From contig CAMAQI010000051.1 of the NCBI GenBank assembly GCA_945860255.1, positions 1 through 12,963 on the forward strand: a DNA stretch of 12,963 nt. The letters are read 5' to 3'. The stretch is from Methylacidiphilum caldifontis. GTDB lineage: Bacteria; Verrucomicrobiota; Verrucomicrobiia; Methylacidiphilales; CAMAQI01. Below the pieces are notes generated by a model. The model had not been told where the DNA came from, searched no databases, and was given only the letters and a program-made list of their open reading frames with translations. The position numbers and the translations under genes are program-made. Below, piece by piece: positions 6,327-12,963 of this stretch; position 1 is the first letter of the stretch, and each line of letters starts with the position of its first letter.

Positions 6327-7397
6327 TTAGACATAGCAAAGATCGGGGCTGACACGAATTGATTTATGGGAGAAATCAAAAATGAATCGTTGGATCCAAC
6401 GATTTCCAATGAGATCCCAATCCATCCACTGAGCAAGAGCGAGGTTTTGTTTTGCAATCTCTTCGTAATAGTCGTTGTCGACGAGGAGTCGTGCGACTTC
6501 CCAGGCCCAAGTGGTCATCCAATCTCCAGTCATTGGAATCAACGGATTGCGCCAAGCCGTTTCTGGCAATGCCCCTAAAGCGGTACTTGCAACGACACAT
6601 CCTGAGGCCATGGCCTCCATTGCGGCGATGCAACTGGTTTCAGGGAAGATAGAGGGATATGCCAGAACGCGACATTCACGGGCAATCGCTCGAAGTTCCG
6701 CTTGTCCTACCCCAGGCTTGTAGCGAACCCCTTTCATCGCTCGAGCTCGCTCAAAAAGAGCTTCATAGGGGGCATCTTTTTCCGGTTGATGATAGGTCGA
6801 CATGGAGCTGAGAATATCGAGCTCTGCATGGGGAACAAGGGATTGAATCAACGGCCAGAGTTCCACTAAAACGTTCAGACCGCGAAAAGGGGTGGAGGCG
6901 TAGTAGGCCCGTGGGGGGCGCTGAGAAAGAGTTTTTGGATCGATCGAGAAATTTTTGAGATTAATTCCATTTTGAGTGAAGAAAACCTTTTCCTGAGGAA
7001 GGCCAAGGGTTCGATTCCATTCTTGAAACTGATATTGGGAAAGCATGAAAACCGCATCACAATGACTCCAAAGCCGTGTGGCGAGTTGCGGTTCATCGAC
7101 AAGGTTTTTAAAAAAAGGTTGATTGGCGTCATCCTGGCACCAGAGATAGTTGATCTTTCCTGGACGAATCCCATGAGCTAAAGAGCCCCAGGCGCGAAGG
7201 GCGATAAAAATATCGCAGGTATCGTTCTTCACATCCGTTCCCTCGGTGATGATTTTAACTTCGTGACCGAGGCGGCGAAAGAAATCGATCATTTTCAGGG
7301 CGGAAGTTTCACTCCCGCCAAGGGGATTAGTCTCGGGATAGGTGGGATCGAGAATTTTCTGTTTATGAGGGGAGATGATGAGGAATTCAAATTTCAT
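6327..7397 (-). CDS. GT4-like glycosyltransferase
   Basis: This GT-B fold glycosyltransferase has 356 aa from the chosen start. The N-terminal donor-contact motif NPLGGSETSALKM lies near the start. ASTPFRGLNVLVELW corresponds to the donor-domain entry. SIFPETSCIAAMEAMASG contains an intact EX7E pair, followed by STALGALPE. The C-terminus ends in a long helix, as in many family members. The chosen start is the ATG at 7397, because ACGGATCCT supplies a GGA ribosome-binding element and the protein then opens MKFEFLIISPHK. An in-frame TTG at 7415 is possible but has no such signal. The upstream lipoprotein gene ends 20 bp before, so the two are probably one transcript. The substrate is unknown. 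Confidence 0.85.
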   Translation of the reverse strand: MKFEFLIISPHKQKILDPTYPETNPLGGSETSALKMIDFFRRLGHEVKIITEGTDVKNDTCDIFIALRAWGSLAHGIRPGKINYLWCQDDANQPFFKNLVDEPQLATRLWSHCDAVFMLSQYQFQEWNRTLGLPQEKVFFTQNGINLKNFSIDPKTLSQRPPRAYYASTPFRGLNVLVELWPLIQSLVPHAELDILSSMSTYHQPEKDAPYEALFERARAMKGVRYKPGVGQAELRAIARECRVLAYPSIFPETSCIAAMEAMASGCVVASTALGALPETAWRNPLIPMTGDWMTTWAWEVARLLVDNDYYEEIAKQNLALAQWMDWDLIGNRWIQRFIFDFSHKSIRVSPDLCYV

Positions 7398-7417
7398 AGG
7401 ATCCGTAAAAATCAATT

Positions 7418-8026
7418 TTATTGTCTTTTACTATGGGGATCATTCAAGTTCGGAATGAGGTGTTTAGGGTCTGAACTCAGCGAAGAGGGGGCTCGTTTTT
7501 TTATTTTCAAAGGGGCAGAAAGTGAGTTTGTTTTATTTTCATCGTAAACCGGTTTGATCACTTTTTTTTCTGGAACCGTTAATTTGATCACTTCTTCGGT
7601 TTCTTTTGGCCTTTGCTTTTGGATCGACTTGGTGATCAGCGGTACTGTTGGAGGTGGCAACGGTTTGGATGCCAGTCGATCCGATGTCGTTTTCGTTTTT
7701 CCCAGGAGGTGGAGGAGTGAAGGGGAGGCCCCGAGTGAGGTGAGCTCGGAGAGTTCAGCGGCGAGGGGTTTTGGGGCGACCCCGAGTTCATTGACAAGAT
7801 CGAGGAGATCTTTTTCATCGAGTTCTTTGGCGAGGAGATCTCGAAGATCCTCCATATTGAGGGGAACCTTATCTTGAGACTTAAGAATCGTTTCGTCTCG
7901 AACTCGATAAGTGGCGAGTTTGATTAACCAATCTTGGTCGCGAGCTCCTGCGGCTTGATTGGAGCCCGTGGGGGAGACGGCACACCCCCAGAGGAGGATC
8001 AAGGTAAATAAAGCAAAAAAAGGCAT
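7418..8026 (-). CDS. Putative lipoprotein of unknown function with a Pro/Lys-rich tail
   Basis: This 202-aa protein is not recognised as a known family. The N-terminus MPFFALFTLILLWGC is a short hydrophobic signal ending in a lipobox-like LWGC. Trp at -2 is unusual, but Cys15 is a good lipidation candidate, and the residue after it is Ala rather than Asp. Residues of about 35-110 are predicted helical and acidic/leucine-rich, with two helix-pair-like stretches (MEDLRDLLAKELDEKDLLDL; AELSELTSLGASPSLLHLL). The rest is low-complexity, rich in P, K and S, and probably unstructured. It precedes a GT4 gene by 20 bp, suggesting an envelope or polysaccharide role. It is divergent from the wecG-like gene. 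An extended -10 lies 6 nt before its ATG. Confidence 0.65.
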   Translation of the reverse strand: MPFFALFTLILLWGCAVSPTGSNQAAGARDQDWLIKLATYRVRDETILKSQDKVPLNMEDLRDLLAKELDEKDLLDLVNELGVAPKPLAAELSELTSLGASPSLLHLLGKTKTTSDRLASKPLPPPTVPLITKSIQKQRPKETEEVIKLTVPEKKVIKPVYDENKTNSLSAPLKIKKRAPSSLSSDPKHLIPNLNDPHSKRQ

Positions 8027-8032
8027 TTAGAG

Positions 8033-8041
8033 ATTATGACA
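8033..8041 (-). promoter_or_regulatory. Extended -10 promoter of the lipoprotein-GT4 operon, probably leaderless
   Basis: The minus strand reads TGTCATAAT, that is CATAAT (five of six consensus) with a TGN extension. Six bases (CTCTAA) separate it from the ATG of the lipoprotein. No Shine-Dalgarno sequence is present between them and no strong -35 is seen. The geometry is the same as at clpX and the IS transposase. Confidence 0.45.
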
Positions 8042-8237
8042 GAACTCTTTTGAAATCACATCATTTTTTCAGTCATTGCGGCCTCACTTGTTCTAATCAA
8101 GAAATGGGATGAGACTACTGCCTAGAGCAACGAGAACGAAAGGCAGACTCCTATTTAAGCTGGCTTCGAGTCCAACAAAGAAGAATGAGAAGCAAAAGGG
8201 CAAGAGTTCTGACTTTATTTTTTTTCAGAGGGCCCTA

Positions 8238-8999
8238 TTGATATCCTTTGTGATCACTTTAGAGAAACGGCCTGTTTTAGGAATCCCTCTGGCTTGTACG
8301 AACTATCGAGGGGCTTGCGATTGGTTGAAGCAACAGGCAGAAGCGCAAACATTGACGATGGCAGCCTTTTCATCGACTCATTTAGTGACAGAGGCAAATC
8401 GGGATTTGAAATATGGGGAAATTTTAAAGTCTTTCGACGCGGTTTTTCCCGATGGAATGCCCAATGTTTGGAATTTAAACCTTCAAGGGGCAGGGTTAAG
8501 GGATCGTGTCTACGGTCCTTATTTAATGAAGCAGTTGATTGCGGAGAGTCCTCGTCCCCTGAAACACTATTTTTTTGGAGGGAGTGAGTCCTGCTTGAGG
8601 GAGATGAAAGAAAAACTCTTAGAGAGGCATTCTACACTTCAAATTGTGGGGATGTTTTCACCTCCTTTTCGAAGGTGGAGCGAGGAGGAGGAGGCTTTAT
8701 TTGCTCGTCAAATTAACGAGTCAGGGGCTGATTTTATCTGGGTAGCACTCGGGGGGATAAAACAGGAACGTTGGATCTATGAGAATCGGCATCGCTATGT
8801 GCGTGGGGTTTTTTTAGCTGTGGGAGATGCTTTTGAGTTGCTTGCGGGAAGAAGAACTTTTGCTCCTGCCTTGATGCAGCGATTGGGGGGGACTTGGATT
8901 TATCGTTTGATGCAGGAGCCGAAGCGGTTATGGAAGCGCTACTTTATTTATAACTCGCTCTATTTATGGTATTGGTTGAGGCAACTTTGTACTCAATAA
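8238..8999 (+). CDS. WecG/TagA/CpsF-family glycosyltransferase (GT26)
   Basis: GT26 enzymes transfer a sugar, such as ManNAc or ManNAcA, onto an undecaprenyl-linked intermediate at the inner face of the membrane, in making wall or surface polysaccharides. From the TTG at 8238 the product is 253 aa, the normal family size. It opens into the conserved VLGIPLACTNY region, then FSSTHLVTEANRD (44-56), FPDGMPNVW (70-78, with the catalytic-type Asp72), RVYGPYLM (90-97) and WVALGGIKQERWI. The basic C-terminal helix (EPKRLWKRYF) is the membrane-binding tail of the family. The start is chosen because AGAGG lies 5 nt before the TTG. An ATG at 8109 adds 43 basic, low-complexity residues with no family match. 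The epimerase gene follows after 45 bp. Confidence 0.88.
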   Translation: MISFVITLEKRPVLGIPLACTNYRGACDWLKQQAEAQTLTMAAFSSTHLVTEANRDLKYGEILKSFDAVFPDGMPNVWNLNLQGAGLRDRVYGPYLMKQLIAESPRPLKHYFFGGSESCLREMKEKLLERHSTLQIVGMFSPPFRRWSEEEEALFARQINESGADFIWVALGGIKQERWIYENRHRYVRGVFLAVGDAFELLAGRRTFAPALMQRLGGTWIYRLMQEPKRLWKRYFIYNSLYLWYWLRQLCTQ

Positions 9000-9044
9000 G
9001 AAATAAGAGGTTTATTTTTCTTTATATTGAGATATTTTAACTTT

Positions 9045-10013
9045 GTGAAAAAAATTGTGGTGGCAGGAGGCGGTGGTTTCATTGGTGGTTTTTTAGTCGC
9101 CGATTTAAAGCAAAAAGGGTATCTCATTCGATCGGTCGATTATAAACCGTTGAAGGAGTGGCATCAAGTACTTGAGGGTGTTGAAAATCTCGTACTCGAT
9201 CTAAGAGATAGAGGGGCTTGCGAAAAGGCGGTTCAGGGATGTGAGGAAGTTTATAATCTCGCTGCGGATATGGGAGGGATGGGATTTATTGAAACTCACA
9301 AGGCGGAGTGCATGCTGAGTGTTTTGATCAATACGCATCTTTTAATGGCTGCCAAAGAGGCGAAGATTTCCCGCTTTTTCTATTCCTCATCCGCCTGTGT
9401 TTATGCCGCGCAAAAGCAGTTTCGGCCTGATCTTACCGCTCTCACGGAAGAGGATGCTTATCCTGCGATGCCTGAGGATGGCTATGGTTGGGAAAAGCTT
9501 TTTAGCGAGCGGATGTGCCGTCATTTTACGGAAGATTTTGGACTCATCACTCGGGTCGCCCGCTATCATAATGTCTACGGGCCATTAGGAACCTTTGAGG
9601 GAGGAAGGGAAAAGGCTCCCGCAGCGATCTGCCGCAAGATTGTTCAAGCGAAACTCTCTGGAAAACATGAGATTGAGATCTGGGGAGATGGGGAGCAGTC
9701 ACGCAGCTTTCAGTATATTGATGACTGTGTGATGGGGACGCAGAAGATTATGAACAGTGATTCAGTCACGATGCCGATTAATTTAGGAAGTAGTGAGTTG
9801 GTAACGATTAATCAACTCGTTGACATTGTGGAGAGGATTGCCGGGATCAAAGTAAAACGGGCCTATAAATTAGATGCTCCTAAAGGGGTGCGGGGACGAA
9901 ATTCGGATAACACTTTGATTCAGAAACTTCTCGGATGGGAACCGACCACTCCTTTGAAAAATGGATTAGAAAAGACCTATTCGTGGGTTTATGATCAGAT
10001 GAAGAATCGATAG
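9045..10013 (+). CDS. GDP-mannose 3,5-epimerase-like SDR epimerase
   Basis: This 322-aa extended short-chain dehydrogenase closely resembles plant GDP-mannose 3,5-epimerase, which converts GDP-D-mannose to GDP-L-galactose or GDP-L-gulose. NAD binds at GGGGFIGG (8-15). ADMGGMGFI (74-82), SSSACVY with Cys118, YGWEK with Tyr147 and Lys151, and the EGGREKAPAAICRK block with Lys190 match the catalytic set known in the plant enzyme (Cys/Lys acid-base pair plus Tyr-Lys). GDGEQSRSFQYIDDC and GVRGRNSDN, also diagnostic, follow. The GTG at 9045 gives the usual VKKIVVAGG start. A TTG at 9027 adds six residues without family support. No ribosome-binding site is evident for either. It lies 45 bp after the TagA-like gene, probably in one transcript for surface-polysaccharide synthesis. 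Confidence 0.85.
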   Translation: MKKIVVAGGGGFIGGFLVADLKQKGYLIRSVDYKPLKEWHQVLEGVENLVLDLRDRGACEKAVQGCEEVYNLAADMGGMGFIETHKAECMLSVLINTHLLMAAKEAKISRFFYSSSACVYAAQKQFRPDLTALTEEDAYPAMPEDGYGWEKLFSERMCRHFTEDFGLITRVARYHNVYGPLGTFEGGREKAPAAICRKIVQAKLSGKHEIEIWGDGEQSRSFQYIDDCVMGTQKIMNSDSVTMPINLGSSELVTINQLVDIVERIAGIKVKRAYKLDAPKGVRGRNSDNTLIQKLLGWEPTTPLKNGLEKTYSWVYDQMKNR

Positions 10014-10059
10014 CAGCGAGTGGATTGATTTAAAACCATTCTCACGCGAAGCCACAAAG

Positions 10060-10100
10060 TTGCCCAAGGCTCCGCCCGAAAGGCAAATAAGTTTGTTTTT
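10060..10100 (+). terminator. Possible weak terminator after the epimerase gene
   Basis: TTGCC (10060-10064) pairs with GGCAA (10082-10086), and inside them GGC TCC GCC can form a second short stem. A T-rich tail (GTTTGTTTTT, 10091-10100) follows after five bases. The stem is interrupted and the tail is offset, so this is only a candidate. The same region carries degenerate GCGAAG/ACAAAG/CCCAAG phrases (10044-10068). Confidence 0.3.
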
Positions 10101-10152
10101 AGGATTTTCCTATTTCTCTTTAAATTTGACTTTTCGTTCTCTATGAACGTTT

Positions 10153-12072
10153 ATGTATCAATTGTTTGGAAATGGCTTTCTCCGTGCTTGCTTTCGTTTA
10201 CTTTGCCTCTTTTGGTTAATGGCCTCATTGACTCGTCTCGGGCTGACGATGATCTCTTGGCGGTTCGTTTCTGACTCTCCGCTTGAACTCCTTTTGGCTT
10301 GGTTGATCGGTTTCCCTTTTGATATGGCCGCCGGTTTTCTGATGACTTTGGCTTGGGTCTTTGGATTGGCATGGGTCAATCCTCGATGGTTTTCTGAAAA
10401 AAAGGGAAAAGTAATTCTTGCACTGGCGCTTGCGTTTTTTGGACATGCGCTCCTTTTCTTGGCCGTTTCTGAATTTATTTTTTGGGAGGAATTTCAGGCT
10501 CGATTGAATTTTATTGCGATCGATTATTTGACCTACACCCATGAGGTGGTTCAGAATATTTGGGAATCCTATCCGATGGTTTGGATCAGCATCGGATTAT
10601 GGGTTCTCACTTTTTTACTCATAAAACCTTTTTGGCCTTATTTTTGTGCCGATTTCACCTTTCCCTCTTCTTTGAAGACTCGATTAAGGATCGTTTTAGG
10701 CTGGATTCTGGTCGCTTCTTTCTTGGCCACTCTTCTTGAAAATCGGATGACGAACCGCTTTGAAAATCCTTATTATCAAGAGATTGCGCGGAACGGACTT
10801 TACTCCATGGGAGCGGCTTGGTGGGATCAGGGAATTTCTTACTCTCAATTTTATCCGATGATTCCCCGAGAGGAGGCTTATGCCTTCATGAAAAAAGAGC
10901 TTTTGAGTTCGAATAGCCATTCGATTTCAGAGCAACCGGATAATCTGTGGCGTCGAGTAGAGAATCCTGGCCCTGAAAAAAAATGGAATGTGATTCAGAT
11001 CACGGTAGAAAGTTTGAGTGCCTCTTATTTAGGGGTCTTTGGAAATGATCAAAAGCTGACTCCTTATTTAGATCAACTGAGTCGAGAAAGTTTATTTTTT
11101 ACCAATCTTTATGCGACGGGAAGCCGAACAATTCGGGGAATGGAATCACTTTCTCTGTCAATTCCTCCAACTCCTGGACAGTCGATCTTAAGACGGAAGG
11201 ATAATGAAAATCTTTTTAGTCTCGGGGCACTTTTTAAATCGAGAGGTTATGACAACGCCTTTATTTATGGAGGAAACGGTTTTTTTGATAACATGAACGC
11301 CTTTTTTTCGGGGAATGGATTTCGAATTCATGATATCGAAGTTGCCAATCCCTCAACGATCACTTTTAAAAATGCCTGGGGGGCTTGTGATGGAGATGTC
11401 TTTAACTGGGCGTTAGCGCAGGCGGATGAGGCCCATCAAAGAAAGCAGCCTTTTTTTCATTTTATTATGACGACCTCGAATCATCGTCCCTTTACCTATC
11501 CGGAAGGGAAAATTGATATCCCTCAAAGAACCTACGAGAGCGGGGTTAAATATTCCGATGTGGCGATCGGGGAGTTTTTAGAGCAAGCGAAGTTAAAGCC
11601 TTGGTTTAAGGAAACTATTTTCGTCATTGTCGCTGACCATTGTGCTCGGAGTTCGGGAAAGACCTCGATCCCGATTCAAGAGTATCATATTCCCTTATTG
11701 ATTTGGCAACCTGCCTTGATTGCCCCTCAGCAGATCGATAAACGCTGCTCGCAAATGGATGTGGCACCGACGATTGCAGGACTCCTCCACTGGAGTTACG
11801 ACACCCTCTTTTTTGGGAAAGATATTTTAAAGATGAGACCCGAGGAAGAGCTAGCCTTTCCGGCAACCTATCAAAAAGTCGGTTATGATCGTGGCGATCA
11901 GATTGCGATCCTGCAGCCAGTCAAACATGCGCTAGAGTTTCAAGTGAAGGAGCCGGAAATGAGTTTTACTCCGCTTCCACAGCCGACGCAACGGATTAAA
12001 GAGGCGATTTCCTATTATCAAACTTCTAGTGAGCTCACGACAAAGGGGCTTTTTCGCCCGAAGAAAGAGTAA
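10153..12072 (+). CDS. LTA-synthase/OpgB-type membrane phosphotransferase (sulfatase fold)
   Basis: This 639-aa protein has about five N-terminal transmembrane helices (roughly 12-36, 46-76, 86-111, 141-160, 178-196) and a periplasmic sulfatase-like domain from about 278. Residues corresponding to the LtaS active site are visible. E286 (VESLSAS) and T326 (SRTIRGMES) are the metal-binding Glu and nucleophilic Thr. W409 lies before GACDGDVF. H444 lies in TSNHRPF, and D495-H496 in VADHCARSSGK. Family members transfer phosphoglycerol or phosphoethanolamine from phospholipids to lipoteichoic acid, membrane-derived oligosaccharides or lipid-linked glycans. The RTIRGMES...SIPPTPGQS wording is the Gram-negative version. 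The acceptor is unknown. The ATG at 10153 lacks a clear ribosome-binding site, but the next residues lead directly into the first helix. Confidence 0.88.
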   Translation: MYQLFGNGFLRACFRLLCLFWLMASLTRLGLTMISWRFVSDSPLELLLAWLIGFPFDMAAGFLMTLAWVFGLAWVNPRWFSEKKGKVILALALAFFGHALLFLAVSEFIFWEEFQARLNFIAIDYLTYTHEVVQNIWESYPMVWISIGLWVLTFLLIKPFWPYFCADFTFPSSLKTRLRIVLGWILVASFLATLLENRMTNRFENPYYQEIARNGLYSMGAAWWDQGISYSQFYPMIPREEAYAFMKKELLSSNSHSISEQPDNLWRRVENPGPEKKWNVIQITVESLSASYLGVFGNDQKLTPYLDQLSRESLFFTNLYATGSRTIRGMESLSLSIPPTPGQSILRRKDNENLFSLGALFKSRGYDNAFIYGGNGFFDNMNAFFSGNGFRIHDIEVANPSTITFKNAWGACDGDVFNWALAQADEAHQRKQPFFHFIMTTSNHRPFTYPEGKIDIPQRTYESGVKYSDVAIGEFLEQAKLKPWFKETIFVIVADHCARSSGKTSIPIQEYHIPLLIWQPALIAPQQIDKRCSQMDVAPTIAGLLHWSYDTLFFGKDILKMRPEEELAFPATYQKVGYDRGDQIAILQPVKHALEFQVKEPEMSFTPLPQPTQRIKEAISYYQTSSELTTKGLFRPKKE

Positions 12073-12099
12073 TAAACTGGAGGGAGATTGGTTTTAGAT

Positions 12100-12123
12100 T
12101 GATCAGGATGCCGTATCTGATCA
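12100..12123. repeat. 7-bp inverted repeat in the cysS leader
   Basis: TGATCAG and CTGATCA form a perfect 7-bp inverted repeat with a 10-nt loop (GATGCCGTAT), in the 69-bp gap between the LTA-synthase-like gene and cysS. No T-run follows, so it is not a standard terminator. It could be an operator or a short leader hairpin for cysS. Confidence 0.4.
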
Positions 12124-12141
12124 CTATGGATCGCATTGACT

Positions 12142-12963
12142 ATGAAGCTTTTTAACACCCTCCATCGGACCTTTGAGTCGATTGAACCGATTCACCCTCC
12201 CGAAATCTCGCTCTATACTTGCGGGCCTACCGTTTACGATTTCGCTCATATCGGAAATTTTCGGACCTTTGTTTTTGTCGACCTTCTTCGTCGGTCACTC
12301 AAATTTCTCGGTTATCGGGTTAAACAGGCGATGAATTATACCGATGTCGATGATAAAACGATTCGGGGAGCCCAAAAGGCAGGGGAGTCTCTTCACGATT
12401 ATACAACTAAATACATCCGTTATTTTTTAGAGGACTGTGCGACCTTGAATTTGGAGACTCCGGAGTTTCTCATTCGAGCGACCGATCATATTCCTCAGAT
12501 GATCTCGATGATTCAAAAACTGATCACAAAAGAATATGCTTACGTCTCTGAAGATGGCTCTGTCTACTATCGAGTGAACGCCTTTAAAGATTATGGCTGT
12601 TTAGCTTGTTTAGATCGATCAGGACTGAAGGCCGGGGCTCGTGTGAGTCAGGATGAGTATCAGAAGGAGTCCTTTGGAGATTTTGCGCTTTGGAAATCGT
12701 GGAGCGCTGAAGATGGTGATGTGAAGTGGGACTCTCCTTGGGGAGCCGGTCGTCCCGGATGGCATATTGAGTGTTCTGCGATGAGTACCGAGTATTTAGG
12801 GGAGACCTTCGATCTCCATTGTGGAGGGGTCGATCTGGTCTTTCCTCATCATGAAAATGAGATTGCCCAAAGTGAGGGGGCCTCAGGAAAGAGGTTTGTG
12901 AACTATTGGGCTCATGCCGCCCATCTGTTAGTGAACGATCAGAAGATGTCGAAATCAATCGGT
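12142..12963 (+). CDS. cysS: Cysteinyl-tRNA synthetase, N-terminal 274 codons (runs off the window)
   Basis: CysS charges tRNA-Cys with cysteine. The frame stays open from the ATG at 12142 to the last base. It begins MKLFNTLHRTFESIEPI and shows TCGPTVYDFAHIGNFR (26-41), with zinc ligand Cys27 and the HIGN form of the class I HIGH motif. NYTDVDDKTI and the GRPGWHIECSAM block follow, with the second zinc Cys. HCGGVDLVFPHHENE carries the His and Glu ligands. KMSKS is at 268-272, two residues before the window edge. The anticodon-binding domain is not included. The ribosome-binding site is poor: the only GGA is about 12 nt upstream. It is likely downstream of, or just after, the LTA-synthase-like gene. 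Confidence 0.95.
   Translation, partial: MKLFNTLHRTFESIEPIHPPEISLYTCGPTVYDFAHIGNFRTFVFVDLLRRSLKFLGYRVKQAMNYTDVDDKTIRGAQKAGESLHDYTTKYIRYFLEDCATLNLETPEFLIRATDHIPQMISMIQKLITKEYAYVSEDGSVYYRVNAFKDYGCLACLDRSGLKAGARVSQDEYQKESFGDFALWKSWSAEDGDVKWDSPWGAGRPGWHIECSAMSTEYLGETFDLHCGGVDLVFPHHENEIAQSEGASGKRFVNYWAHAAHLLVNDQKMSKSIG

Noticed and set aside
8156..8180. TTCGAGT preceded by CTGGC and followed by CCAAC, resembling a tRNA T-arm or att-site remnant
   Set aside because: The flanking bases do not pair as a T-stem (position 53/61 would be C-C) and no anticodon or acceptor arm can be drawn.
8109..8237. N-terminal extension of the WecG/TagA-like protein from the ATG at 8109
   Set aside because: The 43 extra residues are basic and low in complexity, the family does not carry them, and a good ribosome-binding site (AGAGG) precedes the TTG at 8238.
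12584..12958. Minus-strand frame of 124 codons
   Set aside because: It is antisense to cysS, whose HIGN, zinc-ligand and KMSKS motifs establish the plus strand as coding. Its composition is rich in S, H and R, typical of shadow frames.

Overview
The window looks like ordinary chromosome from a mid-GC, probably Gram-negative bacterium. The evidence is a lipobox lipoprotein, a Gram-negative-type phosphoglycerol transferase of the LTA-synthase superfamily, haem O synthase and several surface-polysaccharide genes. Sequence alone does not settle the phylum. The plant-like GDP-mannose 3,5-epimerase is rare in bacteria, and one characterised bacterial example comes from the verrucomicrobium Methylacidiphilum. 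A PVC-group origin is therefore a weak guess, not a finding.

Layout. Everything from 1 to about 8026 is on the minus strand and everything from 8238 to the end is on the plus strand, with a divergent intergenic region between. Positions 1-149 are the promoter end of an IS3-family insertion sequence whose body lies outside the window. At 297-647 is an orphan VapC-like PIN-domain gene that has no antitoxin partner and seems to have lost its true start. Minus-strand genes 4697 to 756 form a membrane/envelope cluster read in the order ctaB (haem O synthase), DUF502 membrane protein, GT4 glycosyltransferase, MGDG-synthase-like glycolipid glycosyltransferase. The last two overlap by 4 bp. Next come clpX (6209-4932), and a lipoprotein followed by a second GT4 glycosyltransferase (8026-6327). 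On the plus strand are a WecG/TagA/CpsF glycosyltransferase, the GDP-mannose 3,5-epimerase homologue, an LtaS/OpgB-type membrane sulfatase-fold transferase, and the first 274 codons of cysS.

Functionally, most of the window serves the cell envelope. It holds two GT4 enzymes, a TagA-type enzyme, a glycolipid synthase, a phosphoglycerol/phosphoethanolamine-type transferase and an unusual nucleotide-sugar epimerase. ClpX, CtaB and CysS are housekeeping. No CRISPR array, prophage, tRNA or rRNA was found, and no gap without a gene exceeds 300 bp.

I do not see a convincing new multi-gene system. The most unusual signals are regulatory or structural. Three unrelated genes have a TGN-extended -10 box ending exactly 6 nt before the ATG, which suggests leaderless mRNAs. 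An 18-bp palindrome is repeated 6 kb apart, and one copy runs into a 6-nt-periodic AAG tract. The orphan PIN toxin has a probable 1-nt lesion at its start.
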